Notes: generated from the letters alone by a model not told the origin. Counted from the stretch's first letter, positions 12,636-26,697 are shown. The stretch: 64,000 nt of DNA from Sesamum alatum (GCA_034509735.1 JACGWO010000006.1:7455001-7519000); one strand, 5' to 3'. Translations and numbers: made by a program.

Positions 12636-15600
12636 TTACAACATCTTTTGTGGCGTTGGATCAGAAGTTGAAAGTTCGGTGTACATACTGGATATTGCTT
12701 GGGCAAAATAGGCCTTTGCTTGAGGCCTCTTGATCTGAGATTCCAAAAGAAATACATGTATGAGAGGAAACAGTTTTGTGGTTTTTTGCAATTAGTTTAA
12801 GAAGTAGTATTGGCAAGGACTGGTGAGGGAAGTCCACATTAGTCTCCACCGGAAGCAGATTATCAAACATGGGAATTGTATGGTAATGCTCTTTGAGGAT
12901 TAGAAGTTGGGATGAGACCGGATTATACCTTAAATGTTGGAGTTAACAGACCATTCTCCACGGTGAACGGCTCAGGCACCAACGTTACAGCTTTAGCAAA
13001 TTCGAATCCTCTCAACTGTGTCAACAGGAAGGAACATCAGTGAAACATACGTGAATTCTGTGAATAAACTAGATGGCTAGGCGCAATAGATGTTGATGTT
13101 GAGAAAAATAAAATATAATAATGAAGAAGGGAGAAGGTAGAGAGATAACAAAATATCTAAATAAAAGTTATAAACGAACACTAGAAAACCTAGAGAGAGA
13201 GTAGGGAGGGAGAGAGAGAGAGAGCAAACAACTTGCTAGATCAAAACTACCTGCCTGATTGACCTATTCACCCTAATATCAAAACTTGAACCGAGAAATA
13301 GACATCGCGTAGCAAAGATATTACCTGAGCTTCCCTTCCAATAGCATCCATGTCCGCAAGAACAGCAGCCCTGGCTCTCGGATCAGCACACAGTTTTCCC
13401 AAATTTTCATACTGCATGAAGCATAACATTGTTATGACAGTTTCCAAAGGGCTAGTGATAACCCCTACGGCTAAAGTGTCTTCCTTTTCAAATCAATTAA
13501 CAACATTAGTTCATTCGTAAATTTCTTTCTCCAAAGAGGAAGGTTAGGGTTTACAAATATGGCTCCCTGTAGCTATCCCGATAATCAGACCTTAGCAAAC
13601 ACTTCGCTCACTTAGCTCTAGTGAAAATTTGAAAAGCAAGCTAAGTGAACGAAAAGGTATTTTTCCTTCCTACCAAAATAAATATGTTTTAACTTCTTGT
13701 AAAATGTATAGGTGTCATAAAAAATGAATATGGAAAATACTTGCAGATTGACTAAGTTACTCATTATTATAACCTATGCTTCTGCCTCATATTTTCTTTC
13801 AAGTATTTCCAGAGTGTTTCCCCCAAATAAATCCAGGATAAAAGTAGCAAAAAGCATCTGCCTATATTCAGAAATCTCACATTCTATTGGCATGCCAGAA
13901 GAAGTCCCTCTCGGTTACTAAAAGTTAGCCTTCATCTCCAATGTCTCAGTTTCTAGAGCATGGAGAGCGGTTGTGCCTCTGTTCTCACTCAAAGAGGGAA
14001 TACTCTTTAAGTGTAAACTAACACAAACCAGAGATTGCAAAGAAGGACGGAGAGATCTAGAAGAAATTGTCCACTTTCAGGGGCCATGGACATTTTCTTG
14101 AACCCCAGATGAGAAATGACAACGAAATTCATTTAAATATCAAGTGTGTAGAAACCAGTCCTTATATCCATAAGCTTCACTGTTTCCTTAAAGAACATAA
14201 CGAACAGCTCCAAACAAAACATGAATAACCATAACCGATTACTCATGCAATTTGGGATCCTCATGCTGGTCTACTTGAAGAGGATTTTATGAGATGCTTC
14301 AGTCATGGCTGGTTGTGATTCCAAGAACCAACCAAGAGTGGGGACCACACAGAAAATTCAAGATCAGGCTGCGTAACCAAAATTTTACACAACCCAATCC
14401 AGATCAACTAAATTGGTCTGCGATTTGTAACATAGGAAAATCACAGAAACACCATTTGTTTGAATAACCCTGTGAAGCACCAATTTATAGTAGCATATTT
14501 GGAAAGCAATAAGCAGAATAATGAATGCAACTGTGCCCTCTTCTTAAATGGAAAAGGTGAGAGGGAAAGGATCCCCTTTTGCACTCATATGGAGATGGAA
14601 AAATGCAGCTTGACATCAATAGCAGCATAACCCACATAAGAAAATGTATTTAATCAACTTCAAACGAATATTTCCAGAAAATCACAGGGAAGAACAATTC
14701 TTTTGTGAAAACCGAACAAGTGGAAGGGTCTAAATTACCTCGATACCTTCTGAGGCTGCCCACTCCCTTAATGCATCTGGCTCCACACAGACTACGGCAA
14801 CTAAACATGAATTCAAGCTATCACCTACAAACATAATGCTCATGAGAAATGAATAGGCAAATGTTTAACATAGGAAACAAAAGGAATCTTCTTACCATAG
14901 ACAAAGCACTGTGCAACAAATTTACACTTTGCATAGACATTCTCAATTTTCTCTGGTGCTATGTATTCACCCTGGGCCAACTTAAAAATGTTCTTTTTCC
15001 TGTGACAATAACAAGAGGAGACCTATTTGGGACAAGTGAATAGAGAAAAGCAAAATGCTGCCCAGATTCACGAAATCATTTTTTTTCTCTCGTAATTAAG
15101 ATCATGACATATTTAACAGATTCACGAAAAATTTCTCTTGTTTTTTAATATCACCTTTTTTTTTCTCTTTTGGGGGGTGGGGGGGTTGGGACAGATGATG
15201 ACCTACCTATCAATAATTTTCAGGCGGCCTCCAGGTAGCCATAACCCAATATCTCCTGTGTGCAACCATCCTTCACTATCTATTACTTCTCGCCTGTAGA
15301 TTTTAATCAGCATCAGTCTAAGCATCCAAAATATTATCCGAGCAATGCAAACTTAAGATACGACAAACATACGTACGTCTGGACTTCATCTTTGAAATAG
15401 CCTTGGAAAACGATGGGTCCTCTGACACAGATCTCCCCACGAGGATGAGGTTGATCCTCAGAAGTGTAATTCATCTCAGGGACGTCCACAAGCTTTATTT
15501 CTGGGCCAAAAATCAGGTTGACATGAGTCAAATTCTACATGAAAAATGATTATCATATCACACCATTTAGCGAGAATCCTGTATACTTGATATCCCACCT

Positions 15601-18600
15601 TCCTTTTCCCAAAATATTCCTTTTAAGGATGTCAGGAACTCTTTGTCAAAACATTTTTAGCAACTTACCACATGCAGGATTGGGAGAACCAACATGGCCA
15701 GTTAAGCAGTCACCCTCATTCATAGAACTGATGACGCAAGAAGTCTCTGTCATACCATAACCCTCAATAACTTGACAGCCAAAACACCTGCAAGTATATT
15801 GTATATTTGGGAAGAGTGATTACTAATCATTAAACCTGGCCAAATTGACTACCTGTTGCGACATACAAATCAACTTACACCCTCAAAAACTCCATCACAT
15901 CAGGAGACAATGGTGAAGCACCTGAAGTCAAGTAACGGACTCGGCCTCCAAGTTTGTCCTTTATTTTATTGAAAACCAACCTATCCCACATCGGCGATGG
16001 TTTTCGACCTACCATACAGGAAATGGGTAACAAAGTACAGAAAGCATTTAGAAACACATAAAAGAAGAAAGAACCAATAGATTGAATAACATCTGCACGA
16101 TAACATGCAATTTGGGAAACAAGAAACTTGGAAGTAAGATATAGGGTACAACGAGTAAAATGGAATAGGAGAATGATCATGGAAAAACTGAGACAAGTTA
16201 CAACCATTCAAGAAAAAAGTTAAGACTATGTAAACTGAAACCATGACGGATAGATAATATGCTATTTTGTTTTGACTAAGCTAAAAAACACAAGAACCTC
16301 AACAAGATAAGGTTAACAATGTAAGAGATCATAAGCATAGCTGACGTGTAACAGGATACAGGCATCAAAATAGATTTTTACTAAAACAAAGTATTCTGGA
16401 AGAAGCACAGCACCTGGTGACTTGACATCGATTTATCCGCAAACAACAATTTATACAGGACACATGGCAGATATTGCAGTCAGGTCATAGGATAGAGGGA
16501 AGTTGAGTGTAAAGAGAAAATTTACATAAATGATTGAGAAAGAGTTTTATGAAATGCCAGATTTTCTAGGGTTGAATATTAAGAAAGCTTCTGTAGTGGG
16601 GATAATAAAATATTACTGATCAAGGCTGCAGAATAGAAACCCTATTGCACTATATTTGCGGAAATTCCTGCAATACAGATATACTTGCTCAAGTAACAGA
16701 AACATAAAGAAAAAAGTGTATATGACCAATTGAAAAGAAAGAAATTGCTCCAAAATTGATCAAGAAAAACCCACCCTTAGCGTTTGAAGACAGTTCTTTA
16801 ACGATAGGACAATTGAGAAATGTGGTCATCTTCTTAGTTACCAGTATGTAGAGAAAGGAAACTAAGAGCGAACTAGCTTAACTACCTATTAGTTATTTTC
16901 AACATAAAGGAAACTTCCATCTGAGCTGTTGTCAACCTTACCATTCAAAACAGCTTGCTTCTTGGAATTGTAAGCTGCATTAAATAACCTCTCCTTAAGA
17001 ACACCAGAAGTTTTTACAGCATTAGTTATCCTGCATTAATACACCAAAGAAATTAATAATATGGGGAGACCTTGCTGAAGCCTTTGGTACATCATTGACG
17101 GACACTCATAGTTTTACCCAGCATATATTCTGTTGTATAGACGAGGAACACTGGCAAATATTGTCGGTCTTAGAGCAGCTAAGTCATCCATCAATTTCAT
17201 GTTATCCTGCAGAGTGGTAACCAAAACTTCACATGTAGCTCTCAAATGATAAAAAAGCAAGTACAGAAGTGCAAAGACCTTGCTCATCAACCTAAGGAAG
17301 AAATCCAAAAGCCTTCCTATCAACAGCCACCAATTATCACATCCTGATATTTGTTTCCTTTTTTTCTGTTATTAGCCTATAATTTTAACCTGGACCTAAT
17401 TCCTCCTTTGCAGATGAGCTGCATGACCCTAAAAGCAAGTCTTTAGATATAAGGCACAACTATATTTTAAAAAAATACTGCAAATACTGACAAAAGTTTG
17501 CCTGGAAAATCAGCAATGCAAAAATATCAGGGTAACATACTCTTCATCTGTAGGTAGTTACCCACTTAATTACCCATTTCATCTAGGACAAACAAATCTC
17601 ATCTATTCACCAGGACATATAGGTATATGTAGTCTTCAGTGGGGATGACAGGAGAGGAGAGTAATTTCATCTTCCAATCAACTATGTGCATGTCTTTATT
17701 AGTTTCTTTTAACAGAACCATACAGGTAAAGGGAGACAGAACCAAGAAGAACCACTGTGTACAAACAGAGTACGAGAACAAGAAAAATTGCCATGCAGGA
17801 ACCACATACCCCCTGGTAGAAGCCAACAGCAACACCATAGTATACTGCAATAATCTGATTAGCCCGTTCATAGATGTGTGCCAGGGGAAGATAGGAAATG
17901 TAACTGTTCAGCAAGAATGTCAGTGCATAAATTGAGATGAAAATGAGAATAATTTATCATGACCCAGGCAAAACTCACATGTCTGAGGAATAAAATTTGA
18001 CCGCAAGGGTCATGCCAGCAATACTCGCTATCAAGTTTCCATGTGTTAAAACAACTCCCTGAAAAAGAAGAGAAACCCATTACACTAAATAACCAACATT
18101 TATGTAGGACTTCAATTCTAACATCTAACTTCTGAAAGTGGAATTGAATCAGCTACCTTTGGAGTCCCAGTAGTACCACTTGTATAGCATAGAGTGGCTA
18201 TATCTTCAGGTTTGGGAGGGCAAAATGGGTGCATATTACTGCGACCCTGAAAGAAAAAGTTGTTGTAGCATATTAAATGAAAACTTGACCTTTCATGCCA
18301 CTGGCTGTAATTTGTCAGAGAACAGCAGATCCAGAGTATGAAAGATACCATTCTGGTGTTATGGAAATCACATATTAGAACTGGTAACTGTATAGTATTA
18401 TTCCAACCTCAAATTAAGAGTAGAAATATGGGACACATTAACAAACCCAACAAATTATTAATATGGATATCCATTTAAATGTTGCATGGCAGATCCAAAA
18501 GTAAAATATCAGAAGACAGCCAATGCGAGAAGCCGAGAACCATCTGCTGTTTCACTCTCAAAATGTGATAACTAGATGTTATAGTTCTGTGTTCCCAACT

Positions 18601-21462
18601 ATTTCAAGAACAGCAGAATTGCTGCTTGCCCTCAGATTCATGTAACTGAAGCAATGCCAACTGTTCAGTAAGGGAACAATTTTCAAGGTAGGTGGAGAGG
18701 ATAGTGAAAATCTTCTTATAATCTCAAATTATATTTGACAGGGTAAATAAAGGTTCTTAAACTTGTTAATCCAACCCAAACTCTGGAAATTCAAACACTA
18801 CCTAATCCGTTTTCACAAATGCAATATCAACCAGCAGCTGTATACATACTCCCAAAAGCGTATATACCACCATCAAAATAAAGGAGCTAACAAACAATTC
18901 GAGTAAAAGAAAATTACAGATCATTTATGAGAGATTACTGGTACCTGACTAAGTAACGTTGTGTATGATAAAAGCTTAACTCCCGAAGTGGACGGTAGAG
19001 ATGGGAGATGTTCGTCTATCCCTCCCACTACCTATGTTATTTATCAAGCAAGGAGGATGCTGTGAAAGAACAACAAAAGTGGAACAATAAGACAGACAAA
19101 AAGGAAGCTCTACGTGGACATACCACTATTACACGTACGGAAGGAATCTCCGACAGGAAGGTTAGCAGCTGCAAGTAAGGAAAATGAGGATGAGGGTAAT
19201 AAAAGCAAACTAAGAAGTTTACGGCACCATAACCCTATGGTAAACAAAAGTGAACACACACACATGAAATTTGATATCATTCATATAGCTATTTCGTTTT
19301 CTCTTTCCTCTACTTATTCTCTTCAACAGGTAAAATGCAATGCAGGATTCACATACAACACTGGAAGCATTCTCGACCGATTATTATGAAATAGAGAAGA
19401 AGATTATACCAGCAACAAGTGTTCGACAATGTGCTTAACGGTCTATCATAACCACCACCCAGCCTCCTCCCAAGCAACAATAAAGAATAAACCAAACGGA
19501 AATATTAAGAAAGACTCACAGTGTTCAAGGTACTTGGCACGCAAAAGATTGCCTGTACATCAGCATGATTCACAATATACTTAACAGCATCAGGACCTGT
19601 GGTGAACCATAAAACAGTATAAAATTAGTGGAGTCAACTAGACTAGGAAGCCTCCACTGAATGCACACCTACACACCAAGGGTATCATATAAAGGGACTG
19701 AAATGTACGAATATGCTGAGCAGGCGTGATCTACGATCATCCATTCTGGTCTGTTGATAAAGTAAAGTCCAACACAAGCTCCCTGCTCCAGGAAACATGC
19801 AACATATTATTGTCTAAAAGAACTGATGTTCAGGGAAAAGAATTTCATATGACAAAAAGTGTAAATGAAACAAAATCAAATACACATTAGAAAGAAGAGA
19901 CCTTAAATTGTTTTTGTTAGCTCTTCAGAAACAAATTTAGGCACCACTGATTTCCATTTTGCTAATATTGAGGTGTTTAAAGGTAAAACAGTTGTCAGAC
20001 TTGATGAATGCATGGATCCACCAAAAAGAGTGACACAGATGGGGGGGGGGGGAGGAAGCAAAAAAGAAAACAAAACACTTACTGATTGTAATCCATGATG
20101 GCGAAGTCCCGAACCTATTGCTGATCGAGCTGTTCCTGCCTCTCCATATGTCATCCATTTGTACCTTCACAATGTGAAAAGTATATGCAACACAACACAA
20201 CAGTTAAGGTTTGTCTATCTCAGTTCCTCTCAGCCTAAGAAAGTATCATTCACCAATAAACTTACTCTCCGACAGTCCCATCTATCCGTATGCGCGTACC
20301 CAAGTACTTGTAATCTCGGAAGTTTTCTAATGCATGTCTGAAAGCACCAACAACATTATAAAGAATCAATATCTTGCCAAACTAGTCAAACAAAAGGTAA
20401 ATATCTCAGAGGATAAGCATAGCATTTGGAAAAGGTGAAGATGTGAACTGAAAAACTTGCGTAATTAGCCAGAGAATAGGATGGGTAAGAAAACTAATAC
20501 CAAGGTAAAACATCTGTTTCAGAATAGTGCATGGAAAAAGGGTAAAAATTCTCACTCAAAGTTATCATGCAATGTGCCAATCTCTGGATGTTCTGGATAT
20601 CTGTTGATAAGCTTCATAGGAGAACGTGCTGATCTGCCATCAGATAATCGTTATAAATATGTCGAAATACAGGGGGTTAAACATATAAATATGTAGGATA
20701 GATTCAATATGAAGTATGCGCAAACAAAAGGGTAAGATTTCCACCTGTACACATTCCATTTTCCCGTCTGGAGTTTCTCGGGAAGAACTACACTATATCC
20801 TTGGCCTGCTTGATGTTAAAAACCGTTAGTCTCTATCTAAAAGTTAGAACATAAAGGGGAACAGTTCAGATGACAAAAGACTTATCGGCAGAAAAAAAGA
20901 TAGCTCGGTCTATAGTATCACATGAATTTTCCAGTAAAACTCATCAAAGTTTTAACAGCATAAAGAATTATCTTAAAATGAGGAGATTTTTCAGGAGGCA
21001 TTCCCGTCAAAGCCCACAGAAATTTAAGTATTTCATTTACATTCATCGCCACATGGGAGTTGTCAGTGTACTGAATGGCACTGTTAAAGCCTGTAGGTGT
21101 CCTGTCAGTGCTTTAGATGTAATCCCTTGATACAAACTTCATATGGCTCATATAAATGAAATGTCTAGGATAAGAAGCTTCAAGTTATCCATGCCGAGTT
21201 TATATGAGATGAATTTTGGAAGCATATTGTATTCCATCACTCTTAATCATGTATACATCCCAAATACCATCAGATATATTTTCGTAATATCCCCAGGTAA
21301 AAAGGATCAAAGACCAAGAATCAGACACAAAATACTCAGACCCTTGGCAATGAGGAGAGTCATCTCGAAATTACATGTCCATTATAGTTCACCGTAAAGA
21401 AGTGAATATCCTAAGAGAAAGTGTGATATACCCGCGGGGGGGGGGGGGGGGGGGAGTGAGAA

Positions 21463-21498
<36 letters not shown>

Positions 21499-24400
21499 AC
21501 AGAAATAATTGTTTGGATGAATGTTTTGGAATATTTGTATTTGTCAGAGTTAGTCAAGAAATATATCCAAGACGCCAGCAAGTTTCTCTTCCGAGTTCAA
21601 GGTTTATTTGTAGATATATTTGCAGATACACCACTATAAGTATCTCAGAGCAGCAGAAACTGAAGAAGATGCCTACTTCACAAATTCAAGAGAACTCAAG
21701 CCATAAGAATACCTTCAAAATAACAGCTATATCAAAAAGAATATTCCACTTTTCCTGTTATGCAATGGGAGAAAGCCAGATCATTAACTACGCAAATGAT
21801 ATCAAACAAAAAGACACCAGACCTGCAGAAAATTTGTGGAAACTGTAAATTGCTGGAGAGCACTCGAAGTCTAATTCACACGACGTCATATAATATGTGA
21901 ATATCCAAGCAGACCAATTAGCACTCAGTCCCATACACAATATCAGCTCAAAAGTTAAGATCATTCGGACAAGACAATCAGATTAAAGATGAACTCTATC
22001 TTTGACCAAAAATTGCTCATCAGATTCAGCTCGGATAACCAAGAACTACTTCATGAAGCAGACTAGGAGCATCCCTGCTAGTGACACATCAATCAGCAAC
22101 CGAATAGTGTAATCAAGTCCGCAGTCTGCCTTGTGCCAGAAACTGAGTGGCATGCCTTTGCATTCCAGTTCCCTCCATATTTTCCTGTACCAAGACTAGA
22201 AGATAGAAGGACAACGAACAATCCAACCCAGCATGTTCCCTCTTCCATGGTTGTGTGCCTTTTTGGAAGTTTGCACAGCCAAAACAGGGAATACCAGAAA
22301 CAGTAATTCAAAACCCTTGACAAGTTAGGTAATCTTGGATACTTCATGTGCCTTTTAGGAGACAGGCGGATTATGCAGTGGTTATCAAAGTACATTATCC
22401 TCGCTTCAGAATGAAATAAGTTTTCTTGAAAACAGGAACAGGGAGCTGCTTGAAGAACAGCAAGCGCTCTTTGTGTGAGCTGCCACTCCCAGTGATCAGT
22501 TCACTGGGGAGAACTAGCAAGCCCTTAAGTCTAACTACTACCACTATTTAATAAGTGAAGTAAATCAGAAAGTAGGAAATCTTATATTCAGCTATCAAAA
22601 ATCTTATCCTGCTCAACCCTAAAAGGAGGTCAAGGATGTAATTGGGACATGATCTACATAAGAAATATAATGGTGCCTAGAGGCTCATTCCTTACCTATC
22701 TTCAACTTTAGAAGCACGTTGGTGAGGATGCCTAGTATGAAAGAGCCTTAGCAGTTTCATACAGATACTACCAGGACATAAAGTTGAAACTGAGTAAGTT
22801 GGCATAGAACCCGTCGTTCTATTGGCTGTGCTACCTGAAGCTCAAGGGAAGTACGAATAGGACAGCACTCATCTGGATGGAAGGGACAATGAGTTAGCTT
22901 TCAATTGGCATTGACCTACTTCTTCTCTTTTCAGCTTAACGACCATAAGCTTAGCATCTCTAATTCTTATTACCTTTTTGGCAAAGAAAATGAAAAATCA
23001 AAAGTTCATATTATCTAAAACCCCAGTTATGGCATTCCTTCTGTCGCAAGTTCCGGTCTTAATACCGACATTATCACAACAAATCTGATAAATCTAAATG
23101 CAGTGATTAATGTATTGATCTTCAATAATCAATAAGAACACAGACAAATCATAGAAGAACTCCTTATCAAACAATCAACTGTGAAAGCAGTCGTAGTCTC
23201 CACCCAAAATGTGAAAAGACATAGGAATGTGATTGGACAGCCACCTCATCTTAAAAAAATGTGTTTAAGAGAAAATAACTTTGATACTTATGTTTGTTTG
23301 GCATCATCCCTCAAAAGAATCCCCTAAAATTTATTTCCCATCAATTTCCAACCTACCCAAAATCCGAATCCAATAATTCTCCAAAATTTTGAAAAATCAT
23401 CAGCTGCCTACCCAAAACTCTAAAACAACGTTCAACATTCATCATTGTGTCTATTTTATAAAGTAATCTATCCAAATGCATATCTCAAATTATTTCTCAT
23501 TTCTCCAAACTTACTTCTTCTCATGTCCTTTTTAAAAATCAATTTTCATAAGAGAGGTTTCCACCCAATCAGGGATCAGAAATCTGGATCTGTTTTACAT
23601 TTAAGTTCATGTGAGTAAGACCCCAAATTTGAGCAGCAGTTCCTTGGATTGATCTATGTAGACAAAGGTGATAAAGCCACAAACTCAAGAACCAAGAAGA
23701 AAAATCCATTAATCTTACATTCACATATAAGTAAGAAATATTCCATCTTAATTGATGTCTTAGGCCACAACATCTTCCCGAAAAAGCAAGGTAGTACTGC
23801 AGGCTGCTGCGCATCTTACTTTGGTAAAACAATATAACCAAGAAATTGCTTAATATAAATTGCAGCAGAAACAGCAGAGAGAGGAGCAAAAGAACTCGAT
23901 TCTGGAACGAAATTGAATTCCAGGTACAAAAAAACAGTTATTCTATTTTCAAAAGAGAGTGGCTCCTGATCTTCAACAATGAAGGAATAAAAAAACATAT
24001 AAAATGTTAATCTTGTACGCTCCTTCGAGCAGCATGAATTCAGGTTACGAAAAACAATTACAAATTTGCAATTTAAAAAAAAAAAAGAACAGAGAAAAGA
24101 ATCCAGATTCACCAAAAAATGCAAATTTGAATTACCAAAAAGGAAAAGGAAAAGAAAATCTTAATCCAATCCCAATACTCAATTTCAAACTAAAATCACT
24201 TCCATTCTCTCCTGACTACCAACAAACAACGTCAAAGGAGAGCAGAACTCCCCAACATACTACTTTATATAATTTATGATACTGCGTTTGATCTAAAATG
24301 CCTGAATATAACACCACTCAGATAACAGTTTCAAATTCTCGCATATTCCATGAACATTGACTAGCAACATAAAAGCTAAAAGCAGAACAATAACTTGTCG

Positions 24401-24642
24401 AAACAAACGAAAACTTATTGCTGCACTAACAGAAGGGCCCCATCAAAGGCAAATCACCAACTCAGCTGCAAACGATTCCCAAAATATTCACAAACACTAC
24501 GATACAAACCAAAAACAACAATATTACCGTGAAAATATTCACCGGCTGTAAGGTTCGCTGAAATCCGCAACGACGAGTCATCACCGTCGGGAATCAGATG
24601 GGCTTGAATCAATCTCAGCCGCCGCTCCGCCCTCGATTCCAT
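12636..24642 (-). CDS. LACS7: Peroxisomal long-chain acyl-CoA synthetase (LACS6/7 type), 23 exons, 690 residues
   Basis: The enzyme makes acyl-CoA from fatty acid, ATP and CoA and feeds peroxisomal beta-oxidation. Coding exons, in gene order: 24543-24642, 20745-20805, 20556-20633, 20266-20337, 20083-20164, 19677-19782, 19520-19596, 19124-19168, 18945-19031, 18157-18246, 17979-18058, 17810-17903, 17118-17206, 16942-17030, 15879-16008, 15669-15787, 15377-15500, 15207-15293, 14896-14999, 14739-14824, 13325-13411, 12929-13015, 12636-12734. All have GT/AG borders and phases that join to 2073 bases, close to the family length of about 700 residues. Visible motifs: PTS2 signal RLRLIQAHL (8-16), ATP loop [11 protein letters not shown] (257-267), YGMTET (437-442), HTGD (519-522), [10 protein letters not shown] (547-556), and catalytic lysine 658 in PTFKIKR. 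The C-terminus QKML is not a canonical PTS1. Wording around GRSNMHPF and [11 protein letters not shown] is nearer LACS7 than LACS6. No disabling change was seen. Confidence 0.96.
20806..24542 (-). other. LACS intron 1 (3.7 kb)
   Basis: By far the largest intron, between the PTS2-coding exon and the exon starting [12 protein letters not shown]. It holds a poly(G) run and a (GA)n tract at about 21435-21494. No transposon or gene was recognised in it, and short open stretches there look like chance. Its size and place after the first coding exon would suit regulatory elements, but none was identified. Confidence 0.75.
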
Positions 24643-24857
24643 TCCACTTCTTAAAAAACTATATACTTCCTCTCTCTCTTTCTCTGCACGTCAACTGCAA
24701 TAATCAAACTCCTATCTCTTCTCCTCCTCCTCCTCCAATTTCCCAATGAGAATACGAAATGAACGCAATAAATACAGAAATACTTTCTTCACCACAGCAA
24801 ACTAATCAAGAATCACGAAACTGAAAAAATCACAAACTAGAACAGTAAAATATTCAA

Positions 24858-24898
<41 letters not shown>

Positions 24899-24920
24899 AT
24901 ATATATATATATATATCTTG
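24643..24920 (-). promoter_or_regulatory. LACS 5' flank with (GA)n and (TA)n tracts
   Basis: Read on the minus strand, (TA)n at 24895-24916 is followed by (GA)n at 24857-24894, then about 215 bases to the ATG, with further GA-rich pieces. A TA tract followed by a GA-rich leader is common in plant promoters. A transcription start cannot be fixed, and no separate TATA box stands out. Confidence 0.45.
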
Positions 24921-25368
24921 GAAAAGGCGATAACTATACGCGGGCACACTTCCCTAAGGTAATGACAAAGGAATTGAAGATAAGGGTCGCTATTTTGGAT
25001 GCACATACACACACTACACACTTTCCATAATCTTCACATTTCCACAATTGCAGACAGCGTTTTGGTCTCAAAACGCTCAGCGGTGGCGTGCGCTGCCTTC
25101 TTGCTTTTCTTCTCTTTTTTGTTTTTTTTTTTTCTTTTTGATTGATTTCTCTTTTGTTTTGTTCACTAATACTTAGAAGTTATTTAGGTAATCTTACAAT
25201 ATTGTTTCAAGATTATTGAAAGTTTATAAATTTTTTCTTTATATTTTTGGTTGGGTTTCAAAATTTGAGGAATAAAAATTACTTATGAACATTATCCTAA
25301 AATTTTAATAATTTTTTTGTTGTATTAGTTATAAATTACCATTAATACGCGAACTTGTTTCGTGTGTA
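24921..25368. other. Upstream intergenic stretch with a short perfect hairpin
   Basis: No gene. A perfect hairpin, 8-base stem GCGTTTTG with loop GTCT, lies at 25057-25076, followed by a GC-richer patch and a pyrimidine run. Confidence 0.4.
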
Positions 25369-26640
25369 CACTTGAATAAATATGAATTTTTGTCGTGGTT
25401 AATCACTATGATTAAAAGTAAAAAATGGAGAATGTTGATTGAGGCTATTAATCGTTGTTTTTGCAAATGAGACGAGAATATTGGGGATGTCGTAGTTAAA
25501 ATCATAACAAATATTGACTAACCATCGTGAAAAGTGGAAATTTAAATCTTCGCATTAATTTTATTTTACCATGGTCATTAGTGTTGAATATTATTGTATT
25601 TAAACCGTAATCATTTATAATGTAATAATGGGTAAATTACAATTACTTCCCTTGAAGTTTGACATAATTACAAATACCTTCTCGTTGTTTGAAAAATTAT
25701 AAATGCCCTCTGAGGTTTGTAACCGTCTAATAAATAACCTATTTCCATCCATTTTTATGGGTGAACTGACCAAAATGCTCTTATACATTAAATTATATTT
25801 TATTTAATTTTTAAAAAAGTTTTGGACTACAATGCGCAAGGAGAAGTTACTTAAGTTTTTTACATAGATGAGCAATAATGTAATTTGCCTCGGGTGATTT
25901 TTCTACGATTCTAATAAAAATTCAAGGACAAAAAGGTCAATTTCATGCCATTGGTTAAAAATTGCAAACCTCAGAAGAATATTTATAATTTTTCAAATAA
26001 CAAATGAGTATATTTAATTATATCAAAACCTTATAGAAGATGGATGTAATTTACCCTGTAATAATTTAGTCTTAACGGATTTCTAGCATATTATAAAGTA
26101 TAAGAGGTCATGAGATTCTTTTGATAAATTTAGCAAAAACTGAAAAATATAATTTTACCCTTTCTGAACCAATAAAACAATTAATATCAAGCCTAAACAC
26201 GCTTTTAATTGAAGTGGGATCCATGTCACAATGTTTGATTCATCTTCACCTTTTGTAAAGCAACTAAGACCTGATTAACTAATTGAATAATACAATTTTC
26301 TTTTAACAGTGAAACTCTCAATTTATAACGCTAAAAAAAATAGATTATTCCCTACATTATAAACGACTACGACTTAAAAATATGGTAATTTATCAATATT
26401 ATCCATTGCAATCAAACAAAATTATGAGAAAATTTAAATTTTGATCATGGTTAATCAATATTTATTATATTTTAGCTATGTCAAAAAAATCGCGCTGATT
26501 TTCAATTGTGACCAATATTTTGACTTCTCCTATAGAAAACAACGGCTAGTAAATGTTACTTGGTCGTGGTTAATTGACATTCGCCATATACCCTTATCTA
26601 TGGTAATTAATCATAATAAAAAATCATATTTATACTAGTG
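25369..26640. mobile_element. Non-autonomous DNA transposon with CACTW-type ends, 1.27 kb
   Basis: The left end CACTTGAATAAATATGA and the reverse complement of the right end, CACTAGTATAAATATGA, match over about 40 bases and continue into TGGTTAATCA-like motifs. That motif recurs in both orientations inside each end, like CACTA subterminal repeats. The dinucleotide TA flanks both sides, so a TA-inserting superfamily is also possible. There is no coding region. A smaller element sits inside it at 25630-26056. Confidence 0.65.
25630..26056. mobile_element. MULE-type MITE, copy 1 (427 bp), nested
   Basis: Inverted ends begin GGGTAAATTACAATTAC. An exact 9-base target duplication, TGTAATAAT, lies at 25621-25629 and 26057-26065. 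Nine-base duplications are typical of Mutator-like elements. The copy at 47900-48330 is clearly the same family and in the same orientation. Confidence 0.85.
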
Positions 26641-26697
26641 TAAATTTAATTTTCAATCCAATATATTTTTATTTTCATTTTGTCACAATATCCAAGT

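Noticed and set aside
21375..21848. 157-codon open frame inside LACS intron 1
   Set aside because: Runs through poly(G) and (GA)n tracts; no protein similarity, and it lies in an intron of an intact gene.
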